Under the pieces are notes generated by a model. It saw only the letters and a list, made by a program, of their open reading frames with translations, was not told where the DNA came from and made no database searches. This document shows positions 25,847 through 34,963 of a stretch of DNA of 64,000 nt, one piece after another. The stretch is from Acidimicrobiaceae bacterium. GTDB taxonomy: Bacteria; Actinomycetota; Acidimicrobiia; Acidimicrobiales; RAAP-2. Position 1 is the first letter of the stretch, and each line of letters starts with the position of its first letter. A program made the translations under genes and the position numbers. The stretch lies in NCBI GenBank assembly GCA_027306605.1, contig DAHUZK010000008.1:1-64000 (forward strand). The letters run 5' to 3'.

Positions 25847-27505
25847 ATGATTGGGGCGATGCACGGCGTGGGGAAGATATCGGGAGCCTTGGCGGGAGGC
25901 CTGTTGATGGTGCTGGCGATGCTTGCCGTGGCGCTGACACTGCCCGCGTCATCGGCCGGAACCCCTGCCGGCGCGGCGCTGTCCCGCGGTGTCGTCGTCG
26001 CGCCGAGTCCCGTCCCGGCGTTCAGTCCCCCGGCGTGCGGTACCGGCACCCCCGCTTACAACTTCGCGGGGAGCGGGGATGCCGCAGATCCGCAGGTCGT
26101 CTATTCGGGTGGCACCTACTATGCGTTCACCACAGGCAACGCGCTCGGTAACCACATCGCAGCGCTCGTGTCAGCGGCGCCGAACTCGGGCTTCACCCCC
26201 TACAGCGGGAACTGCTTCGGCTCGTCGGCACTGCCCAACCCCTCACCCTGGGAGGCGACGAACACGCAAACGTCCCCTGGTGTGTTCGCCTATGGAGGGC
26301 ATTGGGTGATGTTCTATGACGCCGCGACGGCAGGTCACGCCTCCGACAGTGGCTTCGACTGCCTGGCAGTGGCGACGGCCTCGTCGATCTCGCCGACGAG
26401 CGTTCAATTCTCCGATGTGGGGAACGCCCCGCTCGAATGCCAGCCCACCGGGTCGATCGATCCCGAGCCCTTCGTGGATCCGAGCACCGGCCTGGCCTAC
26501 CTGGTCTGGAAGCAGAACGACGGCGGGTCCGCTGCTCCGGCCTACATCTGGTCCCAGCAGCTCGATGCCAGCGGGACTGGCTTCGCGCCCGGTTCTACAC
26601 CGAGCCTCCTTCTCACCAACGACACCGTGTCGTATCCATGGGAAGCGACCGTCGAAGACCCGTCCATGGAGGCGGCCGGCGGCGGCTTCTACCTTGCATT
26701 CTCGGCTGGCGTCTACACGTCGGCGGCATACTCGGAGGGCATCGCTGCGTGCAGCGGTCCGCTCGGCCCCTGTGGCGCCCAGAGCCAGATTCTCACCAGC
26801 TACGGGTCAGCCCTCGGCCCCGGCGGCGGGGCACTCTTCGCGGACGCGAACGGATCGTGGTGGCTCGACTATTCGGCCTGGCAAGGTGGCTCGCCGGGCT
26901 GCACGAACTACTCCTGTGGCGCGGCCCGCCGCCTGTTCGTGACGCCCATCAGTCTCCCCAACGTGGATGGTGAGGTTCCGTGCTCCGCTCCGCGTCGACC
27001 GTTCGGCTACGACATGGCCGCCTCGGACGGTGGCATCTTCGACTACGGGAACCTTCCGTTCTGTGGGTCGATGGGCGGCCTGCCACTGAACAAGCCCATC
27101 GTCGGCATGGCCCTGACCCGGGACGGGGGCGGCTACTGGCTGGTGGCGAGCGACGGCGGGATCTTCAGCTACGGCGACGCCGGGTTCCACGGCTCGGCGG
27201 GCGGGCTGCCACTGAACAAGCCCATCGTCGGCATGGCCGCCACGCCCGACGGGGGCGGCTACTGGCTGGTGGCGAGCGACGGCGGGATCTTCAGCTACGG
27301 CGACGCCGGCTTCCACGGCTCGGCGGGCGGGCTGCCACTGAACAAGCCCATCGTCGGCATGGCCGCCACGCCGGACGGCAAGGGCTACTGGCTCGTGGCG
27401 AGCGACGGCGGGATCTTCAGCTACGGCGACGCCGGCTTCTACGGCTCGACCGGATCGATCGTCCTGAACAAGCCGATCGTCGGCATGGCCGCCAGCGGGC
27501 TCTGA
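25847..27505 (+). CDS. secreted GH43-like propeller protein with C-terminal [12 protein letters not shown] repeats
   Basis: The 552-residue protein (ATG preceded directly by GGAGG; ATG 25859 is also possible) has a signal peptide (about residues 8-37). A five-bladed-propeller-like domain follows, with the GH43-type pattern [35 protein letters not shown] and [17 protein letters not shown]. From about residue 385 there are four repeats of 42 residues ([42 protein letters not shown]). The acidic residues at the expected blade positions make arabinan/xylan-type glycosidase activity possible but unproven. The repeats are widespread in actinobacterial surface proteins and probably bind the envelope or a glycan. 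Confidence 0.72.
   Translation: MIGAMHGVGKISGALAGGLLMVLAMLAVALTLPASSAGTPAGAALSRGVVVAPSPVPAFSPPACGTGTPAYNFAGSGDAADPQVVYSGGTYYAFTTGNALGNHIAALVSAAPNSGFTPYSGNCFGSSALPNPSPWEATNTQTSPGVFAYGGHWVMFYDAATAGHASDSGFDCLAVATASSISPTSVQFSDVGNAPLECQPTGSIDPEPFVDPSTGLAYLVWKQNDGGSAAPAYIWSQQLDASGTGFAPGSTPSLLLTNDTVSYPWEATVEDPSMEAAGGGFYLAFSAGVYTSAAYSEGIAACSGPLGPCGAQSQILTSYGSALGPGGGALFADANGSWWLDYSAWQGGSPGCTNYSCGAARRLFVTPISLPNVDGEVPCSAPRRPFGYDMAASDGGIFDYGNLPFCGSMGGLPLNKPIVGMALTRDGGGYWLVASDGGIFSYGDAGFHGSAGGLPLNKPIVGMAATPDGGGYWLVASDGGIFSYGDAGFHGSAGGLPLNKPIVGMAATPDGKGYWLVASDGGIFSYGDAGFYGSTGSIVLNKPIVGMAASGL
27122..27499 (+). repeat. 126-bp tandem repeat in coding sequence
   Basis: Three near-identical units start at 27122, 27248 and 27374, preceded by a more diverged copy. 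The first two are almost identical at DNA level, including synonymous positions, which points to recent unequal exchange or gene conversion. They encode the 42-residue surface repeats of the GH43-like protein. Confidence 0.85.
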
Positions 27506-27509
27506 GCGT

Positions 27510-29243
27510 TCAAGCGGTCGCCGGCTCCGGTAGCAGGTTCGCCGTCACCGCCGCATCGTTCGGCTCGGGAAGCGGCTTCTTGCCGCCACGGGTCCACGAA
27601 GCCGCCGCACCGAGGAGGCACATGACGATGCCGAAGTCGAAGGCGGTATGGAGACCCTTGCGGAACGCGCCGGTGAGCAGGCCCGGGAAGAATTGTTCGC
27701 CCGTCACCGTGGCCCGTTGGCTCGGCGCCATGTGGGCGAGCACGTGTGGGCCGAGGAGGTGGCTGGCGGGGTTGTAGCCCAGGAACGCGGCGAAGAGCGT
27801 GGAGACGGGAGGGAGCTTGGAGATCGAAACCGCGGTCTCCACCGGAACGCCGTGCGTCGTGAGCCCTTTGACCAGCGCGGCGGGCAGTGTGTCCGACAGG
27901 CCGATGATGATGAGCGTGAAGAAGATACCGATCGAAAGCACCTGGGCAGAGTTCTGGAAGGTGGTGTTCATGCCCGAACCGGCGCCGCGGTGTCTCGCCG
28001 GCAGGCTGTTCATGACTCCGGTGCGGTTCGATGATCCGAAGGAGGCCATGCACACCCCGGTCATGAACAGCAGCACCCCGAAGGACGCATAACCGAAGTC
28101 CACCGGGACCATCTCGAAGAGAGCGAAACAGATGGCAGTCCCGATCATTCCGAACGTCGCGAACGGGCGGGAGCCGAAGCGGTCGGAGAGGATGCCCGAC
28201 ACCGGTCCGGCCACCAGGAAGCCGCTCGTGAGCGGGATCATGAAGATCCCGGCCCACAGAGGCGTCACGCTGAAGGCGTAACCGTGTTGCGGGAGCCAGA
28301 TGCCCTGGAGCCAGATGATCAGCATGAACATGAGGCCGCCCCGGCCGAGGGCACCGAGGAAGCTGGCGAACACGCCTGCCGAGAAGGCGCGGATCTTGAA
28401 CAGCTGGAGCCGGAACATGGGTTCGTCGGTATGGAGCTCTATGACGCAGAAGAGGACGAGAAAGACCACCCCGAGGCTCAACTCGGCCAGCACGACGGGA
28501 TTCGTCCATCCCATGGGATGGCCGCCGTAGGGCTCGATGCCGTAGGTGATCCCGACCATGATCAGGATGAGGCCGATGGCGAAGGTGATGTTGCCGGCCC
28601 AGTCGATCCGTGCCTTCGAGCCGCGCTCGATCTCGTGCAAGGCGAAGTAACCCCAGACAGTGGCGAAGAGTCCTATGGGCACCGAGACGAGAAAGATCAA
28701 CCGCCAGTTGATCGGTGCGAGCAGGCCACCGAGGAGCAGGCCTATGAAGCTTCCGCTGATGGCCGCCGCCTGGTTGATCCCCAGCGCGAAGCCGCGGCGG
28801 TCCGGTGGGAAGGCGTCGGTGAGGATGGCCGCCGAGTTGGCCATCAGCAGGGCGGCCCCGATGCCCTGGAAGATGCGCATCACGATCAACCAGATGCCGC
28901 CTGCTGTGCCGGTCATCCAGGTGATGCTCAAGAGGAGCGAGAAGAACGTGAAGACGGCGAACCCGAGGTTGTACATGCGAACCCGTCCGTAGATGTCACC
29001 CAGGCGTCCCAGGCTCACCACGAGCACGCTGGTCACCACGAGGAAGCCGAGGATCATCCAGAGCAGGAAGAAGGTGTTGGAGGGGAGCAGGGGATCGAGG
29101 TGGATACCCCGGAAGATGGCAGGCAGGGCGATGAGGACGATGGACGAGTCGATCGTGGCCATCAACATGCCGAGTGTCGTGATGAAGAGCGCGATCCACT
29201 TGTGCCGCTCGTTGGCGGCATGTGGTGCCACCCCGTTCGTCAT
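27510..29243 (-). CDS. MFS drug exporter, DHA2 (14-TM) type
   Basis: The 577-residue protein has 14 predicted membrane segments, the DHA2 motif C region (GSFIGLLLGGLLAPINWRLIF), motif A-like GRLGDIYGRVRMYNLG and the opening TLGMLMATIDSSIVLIALPA typical of EmrB/QacA exporters. Proton-driven efflux of hydrophobic compounds is the family role. The TetR gene is divergent across 203 bp and a candidate operator lies between. It converges with the GH43-like gene with only four bases between stops, so there is no room for a classical terminator. Confidence 0.88.
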   Translation of the reverse strand: MTNGVAPHAANERHKWIALFITTLGMLMATIDSSIVLIALPAIFRGIHLDPLLPSNTFFLLWMILGFLVVTSVLVVSLGRLGDIYGRVRMYNLGFAVFTFFSLLLSITWMTGTAGGIWLIVMRIFQGIGAALLMANSAAILTDAFPPDRRGFALGINQAAAISGSFIGLLLGGLLAPINWRLIFLVSVPIGLFATVWGYFALHEIERGSKARIDWAGNITFAIGLILIMVGITYGIEPYGGHPMGWTNPVVLAELSLGVVFLVLFCVIELHTDEPMFRLQLFKIRAFSAGVFASFLGALGRGGLMFMLIIWLQGIWLPQHGYAFSVTPLWAGIFMIPLTSGFLVAGPVSGILSDRFGSRPFATFGMIGTAICFALFEMVPVDFGYASFGVLLFMTGVCMASFGSSNRTGVMNSLPARHRGAGSGMNTTFQNSAQVLSIGIFFTLIIIGLSDTLPAALVKGLTTHGVPVETAVSISKLPPVSTLFAAFLGYNPASHLLGPHVLAHMAPSQRATVTGEQFFPGLLTGAFRKGLHTAFDFGIVMCLLGAAASWTRGGKKPLPEPNDAAVTANLLPEPATA

Positions 29244-29370
29244 ACGCGTGAGTTCCCCTCTCGCGATGGTCCATGGCCGATGACCGAGTTGGTGAGTCTC
29301 GCAAGGCTCATAGGGCTCGAAACAACAAGACTGCTATCGGGAACGTCTGCTTCCGCTTTGCTAGCCTAAC

Positions 29371-29387
29371 CGGAACCCGGGATTCCG
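29371..29387. promoter_or_regulatory. candidate TetR operator
   Basis: Inverted repeat CGGAA-N7-TTCCG, with a GC-rich centre CCCGGG, located in the 203-bp gap between the divergent MFS and tetR genes. TetR-family dimers often bind 15-17 bp dyads in this position. Assignment rests on location and symmetry only. Confidence 0.4.
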
Positions 29388-29446
29388 AGCTTGGGTTACC
29401 AGCGATGAAGAGCACGCACGACCGGCCGCGTCCCGGAGGAGGGCTC

Positions 29447-30121
29447 ATGAAGCCGAAAGGGGTTGCCGTTCCCGCTGCGCCGAGGCTCGCGTCCTCCTCG
29501 CCGGGCGGTGACGATCCCCGACCGCTGCGCCGCGACGCCGAGGTCAACTTGAACCGCATTCTGGTGGCGGCGCGCGACGTCTTCGCCGAGGAGGGCTATG
29601 AGGCCTCCATGGAGACCATCGCGGCGCAGGCCCAAGTGGGGGTGGGGACGCTCTACCGGCGCTTCCCCACCAAAGCAGACCTGCTCGATGCGGTCGTCGA
29701 GGCCGCCAAGGAACGCAATCGTCAGATCGCCCGCGAGGTGCTCGCCGAGGTACCTGACGAGGACGCGGTGTTCGAGTTCTTGCGGCGCTGCATCGCCGTG
29801 CCCAGTTGCTGGCGGGCCACCATCGCGGCCCCACCCTGGAGAAGACGGCGGAGCGGGCTGGAGAAGACGGGCCCCCTTCTTCAGGCTTTGCTCGAGCGGA
29901 GCCAAGCCGCCGGGAGTATCCGATCCGACCTCAGCGTGTCAGACCTCGTGATGGCGCTCATGTCTGTCCGCGCCATTGCCGACGTGTGCGACACCAGGTT
30001 GTCGAAGCCTTCGCTGCGCTTCCTCGAGCTCGTGCTCGACGGGCTCAGGCCCGGCCACGAACCTGTGATCCAGCCGGCGCTCACCGTGTCGCAGCTCGAC
30101 AAGATCCTCAGACACCGATAG
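29447..30121 (+). CDS. TetR-family regulator of the adjacent exporter
   Basis: The 224-residue protein starts at ATG 29447, which has the strong site GGAGGAGGG six bases upstream; in-frame ATGs at 29405 and 29273 are less likely. The helix-turn-helix is VFAEEGYEASMETIAAQAQV, then GVGTLYRRFPTKADLLDAVV, the core signature of the family. The C-terminal ligand domain is divergent, as usual. Gene order (divergent MFS exporter) argues that it represses the pump and itself until an efflux substrate binds. Confidence 0.88.
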   Translation: MKPKGVAVPAAPRLASSSPGGDDPRPLRRDAEVNLNRILVAARDVFAEEGYEASMETIAAQAQVGVGTLYRRFPTKADLLDAVVEAAKERNRQIAREVLAEVPDEDAVFEFLRRCIAVPSCWRATIAAPPWRRRRSGLEKTGPLLQALLERSQAAGSIRSDLSVSDLVMALMSVRAIADVCDTRLSKPSLRFLELVLDGLRPGHEPVIQPALTVSQLDKILRHR

Positions 30122-30145
30122 GCGAGTGAAGCCCTGAAGCCCACC

Positions 30146-31066
30146 TCAGCGTACGAGTTCGGCGATCGCGAGACCCACCGGTGCCAGGAGCCATCCCCAG
30201 CGGACGGCGGCGACCACGACCTCTGAGCGATAGCCGTAGAGCACCGCCAGCTGGATCGGTTGGAACGACGGAGCGCTGAGCCCGCTGAGCACTGCCACCA
30301 CGGCCAAAGCTGTCGACGAGGTCAGCGTGGCCACCGTCGCCACCACCACGTAGTACACGACCCTCACGGCGGCCAACCAGCTCCAGCGCCGAAACGCGTG
30401 CGACGAGCGCGGAACGGCAAGGTTGTGGGGATGCAGGACCGATCCCGCGAACAGGGCGGCGCCCGAGAAGGCCAGAAGTGGTCCGGCCAGCGTGAGCACG
30501 TCGGCAGTCCAGCCGGGGGCGGCTTCGAGGAGGTGGAGCAGCAGCCCCAGCAGTGAGGCGAGGATGGGGGACTGGTCGACCCAGGTCGTGGCGCGTCGCT
30601 GCCGGATGGGTGCGTCCCGGCGCATCAGGTGGATGGCGACCGCGGACCACGCGGTGGTGATGACGTTCGCCAACACCGCGATCATCGTCCCGGCCGATCC
30701 TGCGAAGGCGGTGGCTGCTGGTACGACCCAGAAGCCACTGTTCGGGCTCACGGCCCACGACTCGAGCGCCCCCTCGCCGGCAGTCCGTCCACCCCGGGTG
30801 ACTTGGCTGGCGGCCATCATCAGCCAGAGCCCGGCCGCCAGGGCGAGCGGACCGACCAGCTCACCGGCCGAGGTCAGGCGCCAGGTTGCCACGAGCGAGA
30901 GGGTCGCCGACGTGGCGAGGATCTGCGCCCGCAGCACGATCGGCCAGATCCGTTGCACGCGCGCACCGCCTTGCGCGGCGCCCCAGCCCAGCACGCCACC
31001 AACCAGGAAGCAGACCAGGCTGAGCACGGCCCAGATTGTGCCCCGCGGGAGGCTGGGGGCCGCCAA
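30146..31066 (-). CDS. AEC-like (auxin efflux carrier-type) membrane transporter
   Basis: The 306-residue protein has eight to ten hydrophobic segments. The segment NSGFWVVPAATAFAG followed by VLANVITTAWSAVAIH resembles the conserved centre of the AEC/permease family (N-T-G-F-L-x-L-P pattern), and the second half is a weak repeat of the first. It lies downstream of murD2 on the same strand (82 bp gap) and may belong to the same transcript. Substrate unknown; a generic polytopic protein is the alternative. Confidence 0.5.
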   Translation of the reverse strand: MAAPSLPRGTIWAVLSLVCFLVGGVLGWGAAQGGARVQRIWPIVLRAQILATSATLSLVATWRLTSAGELVGPLALAAGLWLMMAASQVTRGGRTAGEGALESWAVSPNSGFWVVPAATAFAGSAGTMIAVLANVITTAWSAVAIHLMRRDAPIRQRRATTWVDQSPILASLLGLLLHLLEAAPGWTADVLTLAGPLLAFSGAALFAGSVLHPHNLAVPRSSHAFRRWSWLAAVRVVYYVVVATVATLTSSTALAVVAVLSGLSAPSFQPIQLAVLYGYRSEVVVAAVRWGWLLAPVGLAIAELVR

Positions 31067-31148
31067 CGCTGCCGCGAGGCTCGCTGGTGGCCGTCAGCGC
31101 GAGGCTCGCTGATGGCAGTCCGCGGCGTTCCCGACGCAGCGGCAGGGA

Positions 31149-32480
31149 TCAGCGGAGCTCGCCGTGGCGTGCCGCAGCCCGGGCGAACGCCTCGGCCCGG
31201 GCGCGGTAGTCGGCGAAGCGACCGAAGCTCGGAGCGGCAGGGGAAAGCAGGATCACACCTCCGGCGTGCTCCGCCCAGGCGAAGGCGATATCAACCGCCT
31301 CGTCGAGGCTCCCGGTGTCCATGACCTCGACGGCGCCGTGTTCCGCCTCACGCACGGCGGCGCCGATGCGCGCTCCGTTGTCGGGCATCGTGACCACGAT
31401 CGTGGGCGCAGAGCGCGCAGCGACCGCCCGCCCCAGCGACGTGTAGTCGACACCTCGGTCGTGGCCACCCACCAACAGGGCAACCGGTCTGCCGTCGAAG
31501 GCGCGTAGGGCAGCCTTCGTGGGGAGCACGTTGGTCGAGAGGCTGTCGTCGACGAATTCCACGTCTTCGATGTGCCCGATTGTGTGGCATCTGCTGGGCA
31601 AGGCCCCGAAACCCCGCGCCGCCTCGGCGAGACGTTTCGGGTCGTCCGCCTCCGCGATGCCCATCCCCGCCAGCACGGCCCGTGCGATCGAGGCATTTCG
31701 GGCGTTGTGCGGGCCGGGAAGGCCGAGCGATGCGGCCCAGGCCGCGTCGCGGGTGACTTCGCCCGGAGTGACCCACTGCACGTGCGGACCGAGCAACGAC
31801 CTCTGTGCACGCAGCTCGTCGTCGCTGCCATCGACCACGGCGCGGACCACGCCGGGCTTGGTGCACAGCGAGAGCTTGTCGGCGTAGTACCGATCGACCG
31901 TACCGTGCCAGTCGAGGTGATCGGGCGCCAGCGAGGTGACGGCGACCACGCGCGAGGCACGATCGAGATCTGGAATCTGGAAGCTCGACGTTTCGATGAT
32001 CCAGTAGTCGGGTGGGGTCTCCCCGTCGGCGACGGCGTCGGGGTCCCAGGGGGGGAGGCCGATGTTGCCACCGGCCCGAGCCCGGTAGCCCAGACCGGTG
32101 AGGAGATGCACGGCCAGCGCGGTGGTGGTGCTCTTGCCCTTGGTTCCCGTGATGCAGGCCACACGGGCCGGATCGGCCTCCTCCATGAAGAGGCCCAGTC
32201 CGCCGCAGACCGCCACCGCCGCTTCTTCCAGACGACGCACCTCCGGCCGGTAGCGGCTGATGCCAGGGCTCTTCACCACGACGTCGCAGCCGGTGAGCGC
32301 CTCGAGTCCGCCGTCGTCGGTGGCCAGGACCCCGACTCCGGCGTGGGGCGTGTCGTCCACCAGCACCGGGTCGACCCCCATGGCACGCAGGCGGCGCACG
32401 CTGGCCTGGCCCTCGATGCCCAGCCCCCAGACGCCGACCGTGGCGTCAGCGAGCGCGGACCAGGAGATCGGCCGGTGCAT
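31149..32480 (-). CDS. murD2: MurD2-type UDP-MurNAc-L-Ala:L-Glu ligase
   Basis: The 443-residue protein is a Mur ligase: N-terminal Rossmann-like domain (VGVWGLGIEGQASVRRLRAMG), ATP-binding GTKGKST at about residue 112, central YWIIETSSFQ and DHLDWHGT, and C-terminal SLSTN and LLVGGHDRG motifs of MurD. The frame extends upstream but ATG 32480 begins the conserved part. It overlaps the 3' end of the epimerase gene (stop at 32446) by 35 bp. In Xanthomonas the MurD2 encoded beside MurL attaches L-glutamate instead of D-glutamate to UDP-MurNAc-L-Ala. Assignment as MurD2 rests on this pairing; the L-Glu preference is inferred. Confidence 0.82.
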   Translation of the reverse strand: MHRPISWSALADATVGVWGLGIEGQASVRRLRAMGVDPVLVDDTPHAGVGVLATDDGGLEALTGCDVVVKSPGISRYRPEVRRLEEAAVAVCGGLGLFMEEADPARVACITGTKGKSTTTALAVHLLTGLGYRARAGGNIGLPPWDPDAVADGETPPDYWIIETSSFQIPDLDRASRVVAVTSLAPDHLDWHGTVDRYYADKLSLCTKPGVVRAVVDGSDDELRAQRSLLGPHVQWVTPGEVTRDAAWAASLGLPGPHNARNASIARAVLAGMGIAEADDPKRLAEAARGFGALPSRCHTIGHIEDVEFVDDSLSTNVLPTKAALRAFDGRPVALLVGGHDRGVDYTSLGRAVAARSAPTIVVTMPDNGARIGAAVREAEHGAVEVMDTGSLDEAVDIAFAWAEHAGGVILLSPAAPSFGRFADYRARAEAFARAAARHGELR

Positions 32481-33804
32481 ATCGGTCGGGGACGCGGTGC
32501 GGACCCCTCGGCTCGAGTAGGGCCCGAGGGCTGGCTCGGTCCGGTGCTGTCCGAGTGACGAGATCCCGCAGTCGCTGCACGATCGGGTTCTGGACCCGGT
32601 CGTCTCGTTGTGCCGCCAGGAGCAGGGCGGCGCGGCTCTCGTCGAGGTCACCCACGCATTCGAAAGGCTTGGCGTCGGCGCGGAGCCCGAGAATGTTCTC
32701 GAAGCGTTCGACGTTCTCAGGGTTCTCGAGGGGTTCGTGGTCAGAGAACACGGCAGCCAGGGCAGATCGTGCCATGAACGGCGACAGGATCAGGTCGATG
32801 AAACAGCACTTGTCGCAGCGTCCGCACCAATGGTCGAGTCGCTGGGCCGGGTCCTGATGGAAGGCACGGTTGCAGCTGCGGAAGGAGTGGTGGTAGCCGG
32901 ACAGTGCCGCGAACCGTTCTGCCACCCACAGCTCGCTCCGGGGTCGCAGGTACGAGAAGACCGAGAGATCGGGCCCGAGGGCCCGCCGCAGGAGTTCGCC
33001 GAAGCTTCGCTCGAAGTCCTCCCCTTTGGACCACTGGTGGTTGACGGCGTGACCGTCGACGACGAGCGTGGGCTCCGATGCGGATCGCTCGTTGGAGAGC
33101 ACGACCGCGTCGCGGCGCGCCAGTACTGCGGCCACGACCGCAGCGGCGGTGATGATGGCTGTCACCGGGACGTGACCGTTGAGGAACCCGAGCTCCGAGG
33201 ATCGCCGCACCCGGGGATCGATGGCCCGTTCCACACGGGTGATGGGCAGTCCGGTGACCGCAGCCGGATCCTCAATCGCCACAAAGCGGTCACCGGGAGG
33301 GTGGACGACGAACAGGGCGGCATCCAGCGTCGCGCCCGACTGCCGGGCGCGCGAGGACAGGCCCTCGACCGTCACGATCGAGTCGATGCCGCCGCCGAAG
33401 GGAATCAGCGGCCGGCCGATCTGGGGGTGATAGGCGACGGGCGACGCGCTGGGGGCGTCGGGCCCGGCGATCGTGACTCCGCTCAGGTCCAACCGGTTCA
33501 AGAACGCGAACTCGCCCAAGCCGTGTACGACGACGTCGCGGAGGAAGGCCCGTTCGGGCTGGGTCGTCGCAGTGTCGCCCAGGTCGATGAAGGGTGCAGC
33601 CGTCGTCTTGTAGTAGGACACGCCGGCAAGCAGGTAGAGGATGCGGACGGCGGTCACGACCGCGGCGTCGTCCCAGTCGCCGCCGGAGGCGAAGGTGAAC
33701 TGCTCCGTGAAGTGGTGCTCCCCGGTGGAGTAATGGCAATCGATCATCGAACGCCCTGCGTCGATGGCGAAGCCGTCGTAGCGGAAGGTGGGGGTGGGAG
33801 CCAT
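32446..33804 (-). CDS. murL: MurL, UDP-MurNAc-L-Ala-L-Glu epimerase
   Basis: The 452-residue protein begins YDGFAIDAGRSMIDCHYS and contains IPFGGGIDSIVTVEGL (about residue 135), a PP-loop-like ATP-binding motif, then LSNERSASEPT, NHQWSKGEDFERSF, YLRPRSELWVAERF, and a Cys cluster CGRCDKCCFIDLIL. This matches MurL, the epimerase of the two-step route to D-glutamate in peptidoglycan (MurD2 adds L-Glu; MurL inverts it on the UDP-linked precursor, with ATP). The neighbouring murD2 and pgeF genes support the call. An alternative reading as a QueC-like PP-loop enzyme is less likely because of the length and the context. Confidence 0.82.
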   Translation of the reverse strand: MAPTPTFRYDGFAIDAGRSMIDCHYSTGEHHFTEQFTFASGGDWDDAAVVTAVRILYLLAGVSYYKTTAAPFIDLGDTATTQPERAFLRDVVVHGLGEFAFLNRLDLSGVTIAGPDAPSASPVAYHPQIGRPLIPFGGGIDSIVTVEGLSSRARQSGATLDAALFVVHPPGDRFVAIEDPAAVTGLPITRVERAIDPRVRRSSELGFLNGHVPVTAIITAAAVVAAVLARRDAVVLSNERSASEPTLVVDGHAVNHQWSKGEDFERSFGELLRRALGPDLSVFSYLRPRSELWVAERFAALSGYHHSFRSCNRAFHQDPAQRLDHWCGRCDKCCFIDLILSPFMARSALAAVFSDHEPLENPENVERFENILGLRADAKPFECVGDLDESRAALLLAAQRDDRVQNPIVQRLRDLVTRTAPDRASPRALLEPRGPHRVPDRYAPADLLVRAR

Positions 33805-33869
33805 TCGGAGCCTGGTGCACGCCCCGCGCGGGGCGCACCCATGCTACGGCGGAGCGGGGAGTTCGGGAG

Positions 33870-34685
33870 TCAGCGGGTGAGGCAGGCGAGGAGTGCGAAC
33901 CGCCCGCAGGGGCGTTGCGCACGGTCGCTGAAGAGCTCGGGATCGGCCGTGGTCAGACCGCTCTCGCCGATGCTGTCACCCGGAACGCCTGCCGAGCGGA
34001 GCTGCCGTCGGTTGGCCGCCACGAGATCCAAGAGCCAGTGCCCCGGGGCGTCAGGGCACAGGAGAGGGCGATCCCACGTCGCCGGGGAGGTCCTCTCGCT
34101 CACCGCCCGCGCCACGTGGTCGCTCACCTGGTAGCGGCGTGGGTCCACCGCCGGGCCGAGGAAAGCATGGATTTGGTCAGGGCGAGCACCGCAGCTCGCC
34201 ATGGCGTCGAGCGCGGCCAGGACGGCTCCGGCGGCGGTGCCGCGCCAACCGGCGTGGACCGCGCCGAGCACGCGGGCCCGGGGGTCGACCAGGGCAATGG
34301 GCACGCAATCGGCCACCATGATGGCCAGCACGATGCCGGGTGTCGTCGTCACCAGGATGTCGCAATCGGGTACCGCATCCTCATCGGACCCGGTACCGCG
34401 CCCGAGATCGGCCGAACCGACCACCGCAGCGCGGACGCCATGGACCTGTCGTGCGAAGACCATGTCCCCGAGCGGCACCCCGAAGGCGGCCGCCGCCCTG
34501 GCCCGGTTCATGGTGACGGCCTCCGGGCGGTCGCCGACGTGCAAGCCGAGGTTGAGCGTGTCGTAGGGGGCAGAGGACACGCCACCCCGGCGGGTGGTCA
34601 CGGCCACGGAGGCTCCGAGACCCTCGGCTCCATCCCAGCGCAGGAGCGGGACTGTGTTCTCGGCCATCGGGCGAACGCTATCCAT
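33870..34685 (-). CDS. pgeF: PgeF, peptidoglycan editing factor (YfiH/DUF152)
   Basis: The 271-residue protein has the family motifs TTRRGGVSSAPYDTLNLGLHVGD (read in two parts), FARQVHGVRAAVV, ADCVPIALVDP and VHAGWRGTAAG, with the conserved Cys and His that bind metal. Relatives were called laccase-like; PgeF in E. coli keeps L-Ser out of the first peptide position, and other members hydrolyse or phosphorolyse purine nucleosides. It lies 65 bp upstream of murL on the same strand, which strengthens a role in peptidoglycan precursor quality. Start ATG 34685 or ATG 34667. Confidence 0.85.
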   Translation of the reverse strand: MDSVRPMAENTVPLLRWDGAEGLGASVAVTTRRGGVSSAPYDTLNLGLHVGDRPEAVTMNRARAAAAFGVPLGDMVFARQVHGVRAAVVGSADLGRGTGSDEDAVPDCDILVTTTPGIVLAIMVADCVPIALVDPRARVLGAVHAGWRGTAAGAVLAALDAMASCGARPDQIHAFLGPAVDPRRYQVSDHVARAVSERTSPATWDRPLLCPDAPGHWLLDLVAANRRQLRSAGVPGDSIGESGLTTADPELFSDRAQRPCGRFALLACLTR

Positions 34686-34719
34686 GCCTGATCGGATGCC
34701 TGATCGGATGCCTGGCCGG
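34684..34719. repeat. 12-bp tandem repeat at the start of pgeF
   Basis: Three copies of ATGCCTGATCGG (the third with two changes) run from the pgeF start codon into its 5' region; a further half-unit follows. On the coding strand they would fall in the leader, where copy number could alter translation. Confidence 0.6.
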
Positions 34720-34963
34720 ATGGCCGGTCAAGCCCCGCTGTGTGGCCCCGCTGTGTGGGCCCCGGTTCCTTTCGAGCGGTCTCCAAGCCCAGTTCCATCG
34801 TGGTGTGTATGGTCGGTCATCGGCATTGGTCCGGCCTGTATATGGATCGGCGAACCGTCGCGTATACACCCAGCATCAATGTCCGGAAACGGACGTACAC
34901 AGGCGGAAGAAGTAGGCAACGCCACCGGTGGTCTTCGACTGTTCGGCGGGTATCGGTCGGCGC
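34720..34963. other. intergenic region upstream of pgeF
   Basis: Between the merR stop and pgeF. Contains a direct repeat CCCCGCTGTGTGG (34733 and 34745) and several TATA/GTATAC-containing AT-rich patches near 34840-34870 that could hold the pgeF-murL-murD2 promoter on the minus strand. No hexamer pair is convincing. Open frames crossing it have non-coding composition. Confidence 0.35.

Noticed and set aside
27122-27499. Regularly spaced repeats considered as a CRISPR array
   Set aside because: The units are 126 bp, coding and without unique spacers; they encode 42-residue protein repeats.
28284-29369. 361-codon acidic frame on the plus strand opposite the MFS exporter
   Set aside because: Its Glu/Asp/His-rich composition is the complement of hydrophobic codons; the MFS protein on the other strand is clear.
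32608-34134. 508-codon plus-strand frame opposite murL and pgeF
   Set aside because: It crosses the gap between two conserved minus-strand genes and shows no motif.
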